A stretch of 64,000 bases of DNA from Anaspis maculata (GCA_949128115.1 OX421966.1:51767416-51831415), one strand, 5' to 3'; counted from the first letter of the stretch, positions 1-13,115 are shown. Program-made: numbers and translations. Notes: generated by a model not told the origin, from the sequence alone.

Positions 1-132
1 ACTACTTAGTCCTGTATGCTCAATAACAGGGCCCGTAATAGCAAAATGTTGTCGCATCATAAATGATTTAGTCGATTTATAAGTATAGAATTATTACCTA
101 TGTCTAATTGGAGTATTATTATAGGCGCAGTG

Positions 133-160
133 CAATAATAATAATAATAATAATAATAAT
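133..160. repeat. (AAT)n microsatellite
   Basis: About nine AAT units. A similar run lies at about 40017-40038. Confidence 0.9.
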
Positions 161-324
161 TCAGTGAGTGTGTTTTGAAGTTATCATTTCAATATTCATA
201 CATAATAATACCACTGGTAGTCCTTAAGATATGTTGACAGTTTTTGTGAGTTCGATACCAAGTGAGGGCAGCACTGGTTGCTGATGAGAACATATCCATT
301 CCCGCGAAATTTGGATTGAATGTC

Positions 325-457
325 ATTAGGTTTGTTCCATCAAGAGGTTTCAAACTAGTCAGAGCCAATAGGAATCGAGAAAACCAGTTTGCAAACTGAT
401 TTGGTCGCTTCTCATTGGCTCTGACTAGTTTGACATATCTGATGGAACAAACCTAAT
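325..457. mobile_element. 133-bp hairpin MITE
   Basis: Terminal inverted repeats of ~45 bp: ATTAGGTTTGTTCCATC at 325 against GATGGAACAAACCTAAT ending 457, and AAACTAGTCAGAGCCAAT against ATTGGCTCTGACTAGTTT inside. No coding capacity. The only copy I saw. Confidence 0.8.
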
Positions 458-465
458 AATAATAC

Positions 466-3400
466 ACTGACGGATAAAATTAACGCACCACCAAAATTTT
501 GACCCGAGTTTGAAGTCACATTTTTCCCGAACTACCCATCTGATTTGAATTATCCTTCCACCAGGTTGTAGCTTTATTCTTCAAGAATGTCACTGTGTAG
601 CTCATCTTTGACTAACATTTAGTATTGGCAGTATACTGGTTGCTACAATAAAGGTGTTTTCTGTACTGTAAATTCGGGGCACCCTGTGGGAATTACCAGC
701 AGCAACAGCAGGATAAACTCTGAAGACCAAATTCAAGTCTCAACCTTTCTTAACACATCTACGTTTGTTTTGTTTCAATATCTCAATTTTTAGGGAAAAT
801 GAAACATTTTATTGCACACCATGTCTTTGTTGTCTTTTTGTTCGGTAAGACCGGGAGTATACCTCTCGGATTTTGATGGTCTTTTTTGCTGGTTGTATTG
901 ATGACGATGACATAAATGCCAACTATGAAGCTAACATCAGTCAAGAGGAAATCGTGACAGCAATCAAGTCGATTCGTGTAGACACAGCACCTGGTCCAGA
1001 CAGGATACTGATGCGAGTTCTAAAATGTGGGAAAACAGCTGAAATTTTAACTGACATCGCTTCTTTCATCTCTAGAACTGGTTTCATACCAAACTGTCTT
1101 CACGAAGCTAGGACTGTTCTCATAGATAAAGGCGGTGATCAATCCAAAGCAAACAATTGGCGCCCTATTACGATATGCTCTGTGTTACGGAGAATTTTTG
1201 AAAAGGTGCTCGACAAAAGATTGAAGAAGTACATCTCATTTAATCATAACCAAAGAGGCTTTGTTAATACACCGGGAACTCACATCAATACGTGAATAAT
1301 CAATTCAATCTTGCAGACTTCAAAAAGAGAGAAACGAGATTGTTGCATTATGTACCTACCTAGATATTGAGAAAGCTTATGACAGTATCGGCCACCTACA
1401 CCTTCAAAAAATACTTGAATCATCACCAATACCAACAAAACTACGTCAGTTGCTATTCACTCTACAAAAAAATAATACAACCCAAATAGAAACCACAAAA
1501 GGGAAAACGAAGAAAATTATGCTGAATCGAGGTTTGATGCAAGGATCACCTCTTTCACCTGGTTTATATAATGCCTGCGTAGATCACATCTTGGATGAAC
1601 TATCTGAAGAGTCAGTTTCGGATGAGTTGGGTTTCAAAATCAAAAATGATATACCATCTGTTAGTGTGTTGGGGTTTGCCGACGATACCGTTTTAATTGG
1701 AAAGTCAAAAGAGGCAGCGTTGAGCCTTTATCAAACAACATTCCACCTATTCCAAGAACTTGGATTAAATCTTAACATAAACAAGACAAAGATTATAAAC
1801 GTGGTAAGAGGAAAATTAGTTTCAGAAGAAATAACCATCAACGGAGATAAAATAAAATCAATCGGCAATGGCGAGACGATTAAATATTTGGGCGTAAATT
1901 TCAACGATGAGATCAAAATTAACACAAATGAAATAATCAAGAAACTGGGGACAAACTGGACATTGTAGTGTGTCATCCACATCTAAAAGATGAGCAGAAA
2001 ATCACAATTTTGAATAACTACATCTGGCCTACGTTAACTTACATGTTCCAAACAACCCCTTTGCTCAAACTTCGAAACGAATTTCTAAACGACATTGACA
2101 AAATTATCAGAAGTGCATTGAAACAAATTCTCGATTTACCACATGATTTACCGAATAGTATGATATATTCACCCAGGAGCTACAAAGGACTCCAATTATT
2201 CAGAGCCAGCTGGGAATCATATTTACAACACTTTAACATCTGCTGTCGGCTGGAAAACTGCAGTGCCACTATCATTTCACAAACACGACCACTACTGACG
2301 AAAAATAGATGTGTCTGTTGAAATTGGAAATCACAGACGAACAACTTCTCAAGTCACCGGTGAAAGTTCTACGGACATTTCTTCGAGAACAAGAATTCAA
2401 GAAACGGGCTACTTTGTCGTATAAAAGGCGGGGTGTAGCGCTTTTTAAACAATACCCACAAGCTAACAACATCATCGATAGGAAAATTGGTCTTTCTCTC
2501 TTAGAGGTCAAAGATGCTATCACGATGGTTGGTGACGTTGCTCCCGTAAGAGCTATCCCTGGTAGGTCCAAGGACGGCACCCAGTGTAGGCATTGTTCTA
2601 ACACTGAGAACTTCAAAATTGAAACCCTGTTACATGTCCTTGGATCCTGCCCATTTGGTGAGCTCTTGCGGAACCAACGTCACCATACCATTAGAACGAT
2701 GATTGCTGATGCTTTGAGAGAGAAAGGCCTTACAGTTTTTGAAGAGGTAGGTAGTATGCTCCGCAGAGTCAGGCAGCATCAGGAGGGTAGACATCCTGGC
2801 CATAAACAACAACAAAAAAATTGGCAAACAAATAATAGATCCAACTATTCGATTTGAAATGAGCGAGGAACAACCAACAGAGGTTCATATTGAGAAACAA
2901 AAAATATATGAACCAACTATTCCATTTTTCAAAGAACTTTATGGCCTTAAAGATATAACAATTTTGGGACTGATGGTTGGAGCTCGCGGAACTATAACCT
3001 CACTATTTCGAGAATTTTGTACAAAGTTTGGAATTTCTCCATCTCAATTTTGCAAATCTGTAGCATCGATAACACTTAAAAAATCTATACATATGTTGCG
3101 ACACCATTTATATAAAATATCTTAGTTTATAGTTTATACATGATATCTATACTTAATTTAGTTTTTATACACGTTAATTCTTTAACTTTTCTATGCTTAT
3201 TTACCTATTTGTATCTATTGTATTCTTTGTTATTCAGCAGCTCAATGTGTTGAGAAGATGTTTTAATAAAAACTATATATAATTCTTCTGAAATGTTATT
3301 GAATTGCTCGTGTTAAAAAATTATACAGTTTTGCGTGTATACTGGGTGTTACAATAAAGGGGTGTTTTTTTCGAAAATTTGGGACACCCTATAAAGACCA

Positions 3401-4647
3401 CCAGCGTGAACAGCAAGTTATGCTGAATGCCAAATTGAAGCTTTAGCTTTTTTTAGCAAAACCGCGCTTGTTTCACTTCATTATCTTAATTATTGTGGGG
3501 GATACACAGTTTAATTGCACCCCATGTTTTTACCGACATTGGATTAGACGGGGGCCAAAAAGTGACCACTGCTCGAATTTTGTACACCTTCAAAGCGAGT
3601 TTCTCCGTCCGATTTGGATGGCTTTTTTTACATGTTTTTTACAAATCCGTAGCAAATCTTACCGGTTTATTCATCTCAATAGCCCTTCAGTCCAACTTCT
3701 ATACTGAGTGTTACAACGAAATTTGTATATCTTATCTCATCAACCTTCGTTGTAACATCCAGTATAGATGTTAAACAGAATGGCTATTAAAGAATAATAA
3801 ACAGGTAGGTTTTGCTACGAATTTTCCTACCACGTAAAAAAAAGACCATCCAAATCGGGCGTATGGTAGAAGAAGAAACTGGCTTTGAAGGTGTAGGCAC
3901 AGGTGTAGGTACAAAATTCGAGCAGTGGCCACTTTTCGGCCCCCGCCTAACCCAAAGCCGATAATAACATGATGTGTAATAACACTATGTATCTCCCAGA
4001 AAAATGAAGATATTGTAGTGAAACAAACGCAGTTTTGTTGATAAAAGCTGGAGCTTCAATTTCCTCTCAGCGTAACTTGCTGTTCACGCTGATGGTCTTT
4101 ACAGGGTGTTCCAAATTTTGGAAAAAAACACACCCCTTCATTGTAACTTCCAGTATACAGGCAAAACTGTATAATTTTTAAACACGAGCAAGTCAGTAAC
4201 ATTTCAAAAGAACCAACTTACAACCAGTAAAAAAGATCGTCAAAATCCAAGAGGTATTCCCGGTCCTACCGACCAAAAAGGCAATAAAGACACGGTGTGC
4301 AATAAAATGATTCGTCTCCCCTAAAAACTGAGATATTGAAACAAAACAAACGTAGATGTGTTAAGAAAAGTTGAAACTTGAATTTGGTCTGTAGCATGTT
4401 CTGCTGTTGCTGCTAGTAATTCCCACAGGTGCTCCGAATTTGCGGTACAGAAAACACCTTCATTGTAACACGCAGTATACTGTCAATACTAAATGTTAAC
4501 AAAGGATGAGCTACACAGTGACATTTTTCAAGAATGAAGCTACAACCTGGTGTAAAGATGATCAAAATCTGATGGGTAGTTCCGGAAAAATTTGACTTCA
4601 AACTCGGGTCTAAATTCTGATGGTGCATATATTTTTTCCGTCAGAGT
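466..4647. mobile_element. Foldback element 1 (~4.2 kb, ~880-bp arms) with nested retrotransposon
   Basis: The left arm (466-898 plus 3287-3725) is inverted relative to the right arm (3745-4647). Ends CTGACGGATAAAAT at 468 and the TTCCGTCAGAG complement near 4638; the arms meet at TGTTACAACGAA / TTCGTTGTAACA around 3710-3760. Each arm contains three related modules beginning TATACTGNNTGTTACAA with a GGACACCCTNTA block downstream, so the arm is itself built of diverged tandem modules. No transposase seen. The left arm is interrupted by an R2-type retrotransposon. Confidence 0.75.
898..3290 (+). mobile_element. Decayed R2-type (restriction-like endonuclease) non-LTR retrotransposon, 5' truncated
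   Basis: Broken reading frames on one strand together spell an R2-like polyprotein. 873-1295 has the RT N-terminal blocks (DTAPGPDRI, WRPITICSVLRRIFEK, HNQRGF). About 1345-1968 has motif A (YLDIEKAYDSI), motif B (RGLMQGSPLSPGLYN), motif C (GFADDTVLIG) and YLGVNF. 1968-2321 is thumb-like. 2309-2857 carries a CRHC..H..C knuckle (LLHVLGSC) and RHHTIRTMIADAL, as in R2-type elements. After a frame change DPTIRFE and LYGL (2840-2950) continue the restriction-like endonuclease; the C-terminus ends at 3125. At least four frame breaks make it non-functional. No 28S target is present. Boundaries come from the uninterrupted opposite arm of the host foldback. Confidence 0.85.
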
Positions 4648-4659
4648 ATTATGTCAACT

Positions 4660-5670
4660 TGAATTTGTTCTAATAATATTTTTGCTTGGGACTTTTTCAA
4701 CGTACCTGATCTGCAAATCCTTCTTCTACTTCCCCAGATTTGCACATCAGCCAGTATGCTCCATTGCTATGGAGAATCCAGGTATGTTCAGTGAAAAAGT
4801 CCTAGTAACGGCTGGTGTTAAAATCAACAAGTGTGTGATTGGTGACGTCACGGATTCCGATTAATGTGTTTGCTGAACTTTGAGGCAGAATTCCTGGCTT
4901 ATTGGGCCAGGTACAGACATCGGCGACACATCAATGGAAAGCCCAGAGGCAGAGGATTTTTTTTCATCTGAAGTATTTTGTTTTGTCTGTCATGAATTTT
5001 TGAATTCTTGTGACTCGCCCGATTCAAATTGCATTTTCTTGGAAACTAGAGCACCTACAAACATCGGCGCCCCCTCAAAAGAAAACTAAAAGATCAGGCT
5101 TCCCCCAATTGAAATTTTTTTTTTTTGCCTTGATATTTTCTGAGAAAATTGCGCTGGATTGTTTTAGCTTGGACACCCTGTATTTTCTGAGAAAATCGCG
5201 CAGGATTGTTTTAGCTGGGACACCCTGTATAAACATGGATTTATACTTCTAATCAGGTCTGTCTTTCATGAAGGAACGTTTCGAGCAAAAGTTCACTTAC
5301 CTACGTCCCTGGATATCCCCCGAAAAAGTATTGTGTTTGCTCAACAGATCTTTCCAAAAATACAAAAGAGGTTTGTTGTTGAGCACTGTTAAATTTTGGG
5401 TACAACATGATATTGAAAGTTTGAAACTTTGGTTTTTATTTGAGGCCCTAGTATCATTTTCTAAAAGAGCTCTCTAGTGTCTGTGGATAGGTACCTATTC
5501 GAAGATCTTTATTGAATTTTCAAAGGTATTTTGAAATATTTTTGATGAACAATTAAGTTACGAAAAGTTTTTCACACGATTTCTGGGTCAAGAATACATC
5601 TCCAAGATCGTTGTCGCGATTAAACCTATCGTTCTGCGATATGTCTTGAGACAAAATTTTATGCAGAATC
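4660..5670. repeat. AT-rich stretch with a two-copy 47-bp tandem repeat
   Basis: TATTTTCTGAGAAAAT at 5134 recurs at 5181 (47-bp period), each copy followed by GGACACCCTGTA. I see no supportable gene in the rest. Confidence 0.6.
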
Positions 5671-5679
5671 GAAATTTGT

Positions 5680-6225
5680 GAAATAGGGTCCTTGCATGCA
5701 TTTTATCTTGAGACGATCACTGCATAATATCACCAAAAACGTTGTTAACGAATAGTGTTCGAACGAAATATAGTTGAAAAATTGTCGATACTCCAAATAA
5801 AAGTCAAAGTTTGCGATACATTTTTGCGACAAAAACATGGCTACTTTCGTACTGATCGCACGTCACAACGCAGCGACCTTGAACCTTTACTTGGCAACCG
5901 TCGCTATCTGGAATCGAGCAGTAGCGTAGTCAGGCTGGCCAGGTCCGTATTTAAATAGCTTGCTGGTCTCAAGCGCCTCCTCCCCGTTCGAAAATCAATT
6001 CAAAGTAGTTTATTATGGATATTATTATTGTTGCAGGGTGTCTGTGGGTCCCCTGACGCTATGAGCTTCTATGTCTTTTGCACACGTTGGACACCCTTTC
6101 ACTACGCCACTGGAAATATACGATTTTTTTAAGCAGGGCATTATTATTTTTTTGAGGTAGAACAAAATAACATTCAAACCGCTCGAGGTCCAAGTGCATG
6201 GAAGTTGCCTACCCTTACCCTTACC
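5680..6225 (+). repeat. Interspersed repeat with hAT-like core, copy 1
   Basis: Matches 40830-41360 in the same orientation (shared TTACTTGGCAACCGTC, AAGTGCATGNAAGTTGCCTA). It contains CAGTAGCGTAGTC (5923) to TACGCCACTG (ends 6113), hAT-like inverted termini also present in copy 2, so the core was inserted before the larger unit spread. Confidence 0.65.
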
Positions 6226-6229
6226 TATT

Positions 6230-8600
6230 TACCATAGCATCATTTGAGATAATAAAAAAATAATGCAAGGACTCTGTTCAAGTTTGAATTTTTGTCGAAA
6301 TTTCAAGACACATTCAACAGTTCAAAAAAATCCTTTTTCGCTTGTTTCAAAGAGTTTACGAAAAATGGTACAGATAACATAAATAAAGAGCCTAATGTGT
6401 CGCCCATTGACCCCCATATTTCCAAAAATAAAATAGCTATATTCATTTTTCTGGCACTTTTGAAGCATTTCCCTAAACTGTTCAGGACTTTTTCCACGGC
6501 CGGTTCGGAACATCCTGTATATTCTAACGCTGAAAACCGGCTGAAATTTGGTCAACTCTCCAGCATTAAGTACTTTGTTGGGTAATTAATAATCTCTTCT
6601 CTCTGCACAATCTATTCCCGTCGCTCAACACGAAAAACCCATGTCGTGTCCAGGTGATTCATCGACTAATTCCTGCTGCAATAAGACCATCATTTGTTCC
6701 TTTCGAGCGCTACTGATGCATGCGAGCGCAAGAATAGATAAAAATAGAGCTTTTTTTTTTGAACTAAAAGTGGCTTAAGCGAGCGGGGCTTTACTTAAGA
6801 TGGCGAATTTTTCCGATTCGTTTTATGACAACAGGCAGCAAGAGCGAACGAAAAGTCATTAGAGAGCTGGGAAAAAAGTGCCGAAAATCTAGCGGAACTC
6901 CAGCGACAGTAAAAATGTCATGTAGAAGGGACGCACCCCACACACATCCGCAAATTTATAGCGGGCCACCCTTAAACATGCCCGGCGGTGACGTCACAGC
7001 GACATGAAGACGGCGCTAATTGCATTCACACCCTGTAGCCTGGGCTCTCTTCCTGCCTCCAAAGCCCCAATTCTCTGCATGGGCGTCCATAAAGTCAATC
7101 CAAACTGACGTTTATGCCTGCACTAAAAGTGCCCCGCGCGACTTACAACCAGAAACACTGCCATAAGTAAACCAATTTAAAAATACACCACCACACACAT
7201 GCCTCCAGGAGCCAGAGGCGGTGACGAGTTTCGATCTAATTTTTCGACAACAGGTTCAGGGAGGTTCAAGGCGAAAAATTCTCAGAATTTTCCCCTCACG
7301 CAAAAAAAAAGTCGAGCAAAAGTCAAGAAAAGAAGACTAATTGGTAATTTGTTATCCAACAATGGTATGTGTGTCTGAGTAAGTATAAGAAGAAGCAGTC
7401 ATTGGCCCCACTAATTGTGGACACTGGTTGCACTAGTGCCAGAAATATTTATAAGTCGGACATTATTATTTAAATCGGGAATTTAAATCGCTGGGAAAGT
7501 GCACTAGCCGCAGATGAGTTTACATGGACCAAAGCGCGCGCGTGTGTGTGTGTGCATGTATTTCGAACGCAGCACGTCAGAAGTGACATCCAGCAACGGA
7601 AATTGGTCAATAAATCACCTGGACACTACATGGGTTTTTGCGTCAGGGAACAGGAATAGCGACCGTGTAGAGAGCGATTATTAATTTATGAACGGCATAT
7701 AACGGGTTTCAACCGATAATCAACCATTTTTCAACGTCACTTTTGACTTGATGGTGCGGTTGTGTACGGCGATCTCGGAAATTTGTCTGTCGTTATGTCC
7801 AACATTGTTACGCTTTTCAAACGATAAAACACAATGGACGAGTGGTTAGTAATTTCCTTTATTTCTTATTAGATCTAGACAGAATCATTTCCGTAGGGTC
7901 TTGGAAACAGGCATCATCGTCACTATGTTATGAATAACATAAAATATAATATATGCCGCAATTATATATGCCGCAAAAGTACCTTCTCAACTTTTCTAGC
8001 TGACCTAAAGTTATTGCAAGAATAGTTGACACTACAAGATCAAGACTGAATCATTTTGAACTTGGTGCTAAATGCTGAATTCAGTAGACGTTATGTTGAC
8101 GCTTGACATAGTATACTTTTCGAATTTACACCTGTTCGCACATTGTTACAACTAAAACTAAAAGGATCTATTTCATGGCTCAATTTTTCTTGTAACAAAT
8201 TCGACAGGAACAAGATTAAATCGATATAGAACTGAGCTATTGACAAATAGGTAGGTACTTAAAACGTGCACTTGACAGAGGCGCGCATTGAAATCATGTT
8301 GAAATTTCTCAATAAGCATTCTTTCTCTTTTCTTCGCATTGGAAATTTGTATTTCTCATCCTGCTCTGACAAATAAAATAGGTCTATGACCCTTATCGGA
8401 AAATCGTCACGTACGACCCCCCTTTGTAGAAATTCCTATTTTACCAACTCCACACAAAAGACCCTCCATGCGACTTTTTGGGGAAAATCAAGAATCTGAT
8501 TTTAAAAATTATTGTTCTCGTTTTGTTCATGGACCTTGCTTCGGACCATCCTTGTCTGAACCAGGAGCACTATGGGCCCCTGAAAACTTTATTATTATAC
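6230..8600. other. Mostly unique region, GC-richer at 6600-7700
   Basis: No gene supported. 6600-7700 is less repetitive and richer in GC than its surroundings, with a palindromic CRE-type TGACGTCA at 6989-6996 and a (GC)n(GT)n run at about 7535-7556. It could be a regulatory or 5' UTR region; there is no direct evidence of transcription. Confidence 0.3.
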
Positions 8601-8603
8601 ATA

Positions 8604-10866
8604 TACAGGGTGATTCATGAGTGACCTCACATAGGCTAATGGGAGATAGAGGACTTCGAGGCGAGTCAGGATCCACTGAAGAAATTTTGTTTTCTCCATT
8701 GGCTACGAAGATACAGGGTGTTTTGTGTGTTTCGTATGAAACTTTCATAAGCGATATTTCTGAAATGGCTAGAGATATTCTTTTGAAATTCACCAATAAT
8801 ATTTCTCTTTTGGAACTTACCCTGAAGCCATACTGGGTAAGTCAAAATCCAGGGCCAAGATTGAAAAAATGTGCCCCTTTTTTATTTGATCAAAAAGTAT
8901 ATTTTCTGACCGCTTTTTTAAAAAAATTGCTATTGGATTCGAAAAGCTAAGGAAAAATGCTTCAAGAATCACTCTCCAATTTAGATAGCACACCTAAACC
9001 GTTTCGACGTAAAAATTGAAAGTGAAATTTATGGGTAAGTTTCCATTTTTGACCGGACATAATCGACTCATTGTTTGATTGAATTCATTCAAATTCATTT
9101 TTTATCCTGTCTCTGTGGAATAGAAGGGCTTGGTAGGAAGAAAAATTCCATAGCCGAAGATTTTTTTTGACGACCAAATCGAGTCTAATTTTGGTTTTAA
9201 TCTCGATTTGGTCATAAAAAAAATGGTCGGCTCTAGAATTTTTCTTTCAACCAAGCTCTTCTATTCAACAGAGACAAGCCAAAAAATGAATTTTGATGAA
9301 TTCAATCAAACAATGAGTCGATTATGTCCGGTCGAAAATGGGAACTCACCCACAAATTTTACTTTTAATTTTATTGTCATAACGGTTTAGCCGGTTTAGC
9401 CATAACGGTGTGCCATCTAAATTAAAGAGTGATTCTTGAAGCATTTTTCTTTAGATTTTTGAATCCGATAGCAGTTTTTCAGAAAAGCGGTCAGAAAATG
9501 TACTTTTTACACGACCGGGTGTAAAGTGAGCCTTTTTGCCCTCATTTTCAGGCGTAAAGTGGCTCATTTAGCCCGAGAGCGTAAAATTTTTACTTTTACG
9601 CCCTCGGGCTTTGGTGTTTTAAGCGTCAAAAAACAAATGCCTGTAATTATCATTAAATGTCACAAACTAATAAATTTGTTGAAATGCACAGCTCAGAGGC
9701 ATTTGGGACACCCTCAAAGGCGGGGAAGGGTGTATGGTTTCACTTATTAAGCTTCTCGTTGAATTGTTTGCTTTGAAAATACACATATTCGAAACTCCAA
9801 AAGTGAGGTTATGTGCGTTGACGGCTCTGGCCGGATTCCTATTTCTCAAGAGTTCCGTGCTCAGTTTTCTTGAGGGGGCAGGCAAATACTAAATTTGAAT
9901 AGCCGTTTTCGATACAAGAGCGCGATTTCAGGCCCGAAGCCGTGGTTGCCATCATAAAACGTGTAGCCGAATGAATATTTTGGGTTGCAGGTATCCGTCT
10001 GCCTGTCTCTTTACGTAGGCTGTAAGTTTGCGGTAAAATCCGTGTCGTCCTTAACTGAAAGGGTTGTCTTCAGCATGGAAAACACGGACCACAAAGTAGA
10101 AGGCTTCACCACCTTGGATTTTTCAGCTAAGTATAGGTATACCTACGTTCTCATGTATTTTTTTTGGACTTCTCCGGCAGAAGATCAAGTGTGGTTCGAG
10201 AAGCCATCGCCATCGGCGGGAGGAGTGCAGCGCCTCAAAAACAAAAATTCTTGCTGGGTGATTTTTAATAAAAAAGACACTGACACTAGTGATAATTATT
10301 GAATGACAAGTAAAAACAAAATCATAGGTGCCCATAATGTCATTGCTAACTAGATCGATCTATAATCGTTTTTTAGTTTTTCGGCTTTTATGGTTCAAAA
10401 TCAAATTCAAAAAAAGAATGGGTCGTGTAAAAAACGTTGTATGCAGCTCAAGCCTAAAGCCTGTTTTAGGCTCTCTGTCTGAATGTGCCCTCGCTATGCT
10501 CGGGCACAACTTACATACGTCGGGCCTAAAACAGTCGCTTTACGCTCTTACTACATAAATAACTATTTTGATGAAACAAAAGAGGGGCACCTTTTTTCTA
10601 GCCCGGCCCTGAATTTTGACCTACCCGGTACGGCTTCGGGATGAGTTCCAACTTCCAACAGAGAAATATTACTGGTGAATTTCAACAAAATACCTCTGAC
10701 CGTTTCAGAAATATCGCTTATCAAACTTTCATACGAAACACACAAAACACCCTGTATCTTCGTAACCATTGGAGAAAATAAAATTTCTTCAGTGGATCCT
10801 GACTCGCCTCGAAGTCCTCTATCTCCCATTAGCCTATGTAAGGTCACTCATGAATCACCCTGTATA
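8604..10866. mobile_element. Foldback element 2 with insertion in right arm
   Basis: Left arm 8604-9185, starting TATACAGGGTGATTCATGAG; right arm 9200-9509 plus 10566-10866, ending CATGAATCACCCTGTATA. The arms meet at GACCAAATCGAG / CTCGATTTGGTC (9170-9213). ORFs in the arms are mirror shadows of each other, not genes. The right arm is split by 9510-10565. Confidence 0.8.
9510..10565. mobile_element. ~1.06-kb insertion inside foldback 2
   Basis: Bounded by the left arm, which lacks it. It contains two strong hairpins: CCCGAGAGCGTAAAA / TTTTACGCCCTCGGG (9571-9608) and, near its right end, TGTTTTAGGC / GCCTAAAACA enclosing GTGCCC...GGGCAC (10455-10535). No recognisable protein or clear terminal repeats; superfamily unknown. 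Confidence 0.55.
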
Positions 10867-11299
10867 CCTACGACCGTTGTTCTGGAAGTTTCCACCGATT
10901 ATCTAGCAAACTTCACATTGTAGTGGAATATGGCTTCGAGGTGACTCTCGAACAATCGAACTTCTTCCGTGTGCATTGCCAGCGTGTTCTGGAGCGGCGC
11001 CTCCGCCAATTGGCCAGATGTATCTTACCCACCGTTGATATCTCCATGTAAATCAAATGGGTCAAACCTGCGCCATGTTCTCGAGTGCACCAGCTAGCTT
11101 CGCAATTCATAACACTATGTTCGAAGATTCTACAAGAACCGCGTGTACTGGTTCTGGTAGATTACTTTCTATGCACAATCATATTATGAAGCACACAGCA
11201 TGCATTTATAATCTTTGCTGACTTTTCAGGTGAGTAATGAAGAACTCGGTGTTAAGGAAGGCAGAAAATGAAGTAAACAATCTCGAAAAGCGACTCCAT

Positions 11300-11500
11300 C
11301 ATATGCGAAATGCAATTTCGAACGGTGCGAGGCCATTCGATGTCGATTCGAACACTCAAATCCGTACATGACACAATCCACACGTTCGAGAATACACGAG
11401 CGAGCGGTTGAACCATTCGGAAACCAAGGAGATTCGTATACGAAAAGATATTCGAATAACTTGAGAATCGCGCCCCTGAGCTTTTTCTCGTAATACGCGA
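11300..11500. repeat. Diverged copy of the hairpin element found at 53.1-53.4 kb
   Basis: GAGATTCGTATACGAAAAG, ATTCGAATAACT and GAGAATCGCGCCCCTGAGC match 53225-53278. 11845-11990 also resembles 52680-52790. Confidence 0.5.
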
Positions 11501-11531
11501 TAGAAGATAATATGGAGTTTGCGATCTCAAG

Positions 11532-11722
11532 GAACGTACGACGTAACGTAACGGAGAACGTGGAAATTTCCCTGTAACCAAGGAATTAAACAACCTAGTC
11601 AATTTTCACGCTGAAAGTTACGTTCCAACCTACGACGTAACGCAACGTAGAACGTGAAAACTCCCCTGTAACTAAGGAATGCCAAATAACAAACTCGTCT
11701 ATTTCCACGTTGAAAGTTATAC
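11532..11722. repeat. Two-copy ~100-bp tandem repeat
   Basis: ACGACGTAACGTAACG... at 11531 recurs at about 11630 (ACGACGTAACGCAACG), each followed by CCCTGTAAC(C/T)AAGGAAT and CACG(C/T)TGAAAGTTA. Flanked by ACGT-rich palindromes. Confidence 0.7.
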
Positions 11723-12049
11723 GTTACGTCGTACGGACGTGTGTACGCAAACTCCCCACTATCTCCCTTCCGTTCTCTCTCACCGTATAAATGGGTTTCG
11801 ACCTGTACGGTGATGTATCAAATCAAATAATAAATAAATAAATAAAATTCTGGGTGCACTGAAATATTTTCTAGCGCTAATATTCCATTATCGGTATACG
11901 AATACTATGAGATTTGCTCCACGCATGCGTACTCAAAAAATCTGATATGATAAAGTACTCGGAATACCAGAGGGACCTGTGGGCGGAGCCTAACTGCTCG
12001 AACTGAGTTCATCTAGGGGTGCACCTAATAGTCTGGGGGCATAGGGTCA

Positions 12050-12955
12050 AAAAAGGCTTGGCCGTGTGCAACTTCGTGAAGATATATAGAGATATGTCCT
12101 AATCGACTCCTGGGCGATCAAGGACCATGAAAAATTTGACATCTGCTGCAGGCAAATATGGTGGAGGCGCCAAAATGGGCTCCATCTGGTAATAAGAAAC
12201 TGGCTGTAGCTCGTTTGTTTTTCAACGGATTTCAACATCTGACACGTCATTTTGTAAACAAAGAAATTCTCTTCTTATGTCATACCTAAATTCACAAGCG
12301 TCATTCCGTGAAACTGTCAAAATTGTCTTTATAAGATATGCCAAATTCCGGCCTTTTTTCAACGTTATTTGATATTTTTGAAACTTGGCAGTATTATAGA
12401 TCTTGAGGTGCCCTTTCCGAATTTCCACTTTTTCACTTCGTATATTTGCCGTTTTGGCCGCCATATTGAAAAGATGGCGCAAAAAAAACAGTTTTTTGTC
12501 AATATCTTCGTTTTAGTCAATGTGAGGTGGAAGCGTTGGTATGCGAATGGAAGCTTATTCAATTGTCTACAATTTGACACCTTACTTGTGTACGTGCTAC
12601 TTCCGGTTCTTGGGTTATGGCTTCTAGAACTTCCTGAAGCATCAACTTTTGTCATCCAATCAGCATATCAATTATCAAGTTGATCTTAGCTCCACGTGGC
12701 AGTCAAATTGACCCTAAATAATGATAAGTTGTCAACCACAGACCATTAATATCCAGAAAATCAATCATGGAAACGGTTGTTATGCAACTACAGGGTGAAC
12801 TCTGAGAGAAAATTGACTTCGAAAAGGCATATCTTGAGAACCGTAAGTCGCACATGAGTGATTCAGATGTCAAATTTTAGAGAATTTAATAGACCTCCAC
12901 TTTTGATATGAATCCTGAAATTTTATGACGAATTTTCCAAAAATATTTGCAGTGG
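12050..12955 (+). repeat. One-armed copy of foldback 4 sequence
   Basis: Nearly co-linear with 32205-33095 (GGCTTGGCCGTGTGCAACTT, GGCAAATATGGTGGAGGCGC, TCCACGTGGCAGTCAAATTG) but lacking the inverted partner arm. ORFs here (12222-12683) are repeat-derived. Confidence 0.75.
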
Positions 12956-13115
12956 GATTTTAGGTTCGCCTGTGACCTGGTAATGGTCCACCACTCCAGC
13001 TGACGGTGCTGCTTCCCCTATTTCAACCCACCGACTCGTCTAAAACGATTTTTTGTTTTTCTGTTCAGCCCCGCCCACAGGTCCCTGTGGTGTGCCGTCA
13101 ACTCTACGACCTATT

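Noticed and set aside
8527..10923. Pairs of similar ORFs on opposite strands (8527-8950, 10563-10923)
   Set aside because: Mirror translations of the two arms of foldback 2, not duplicated genes.
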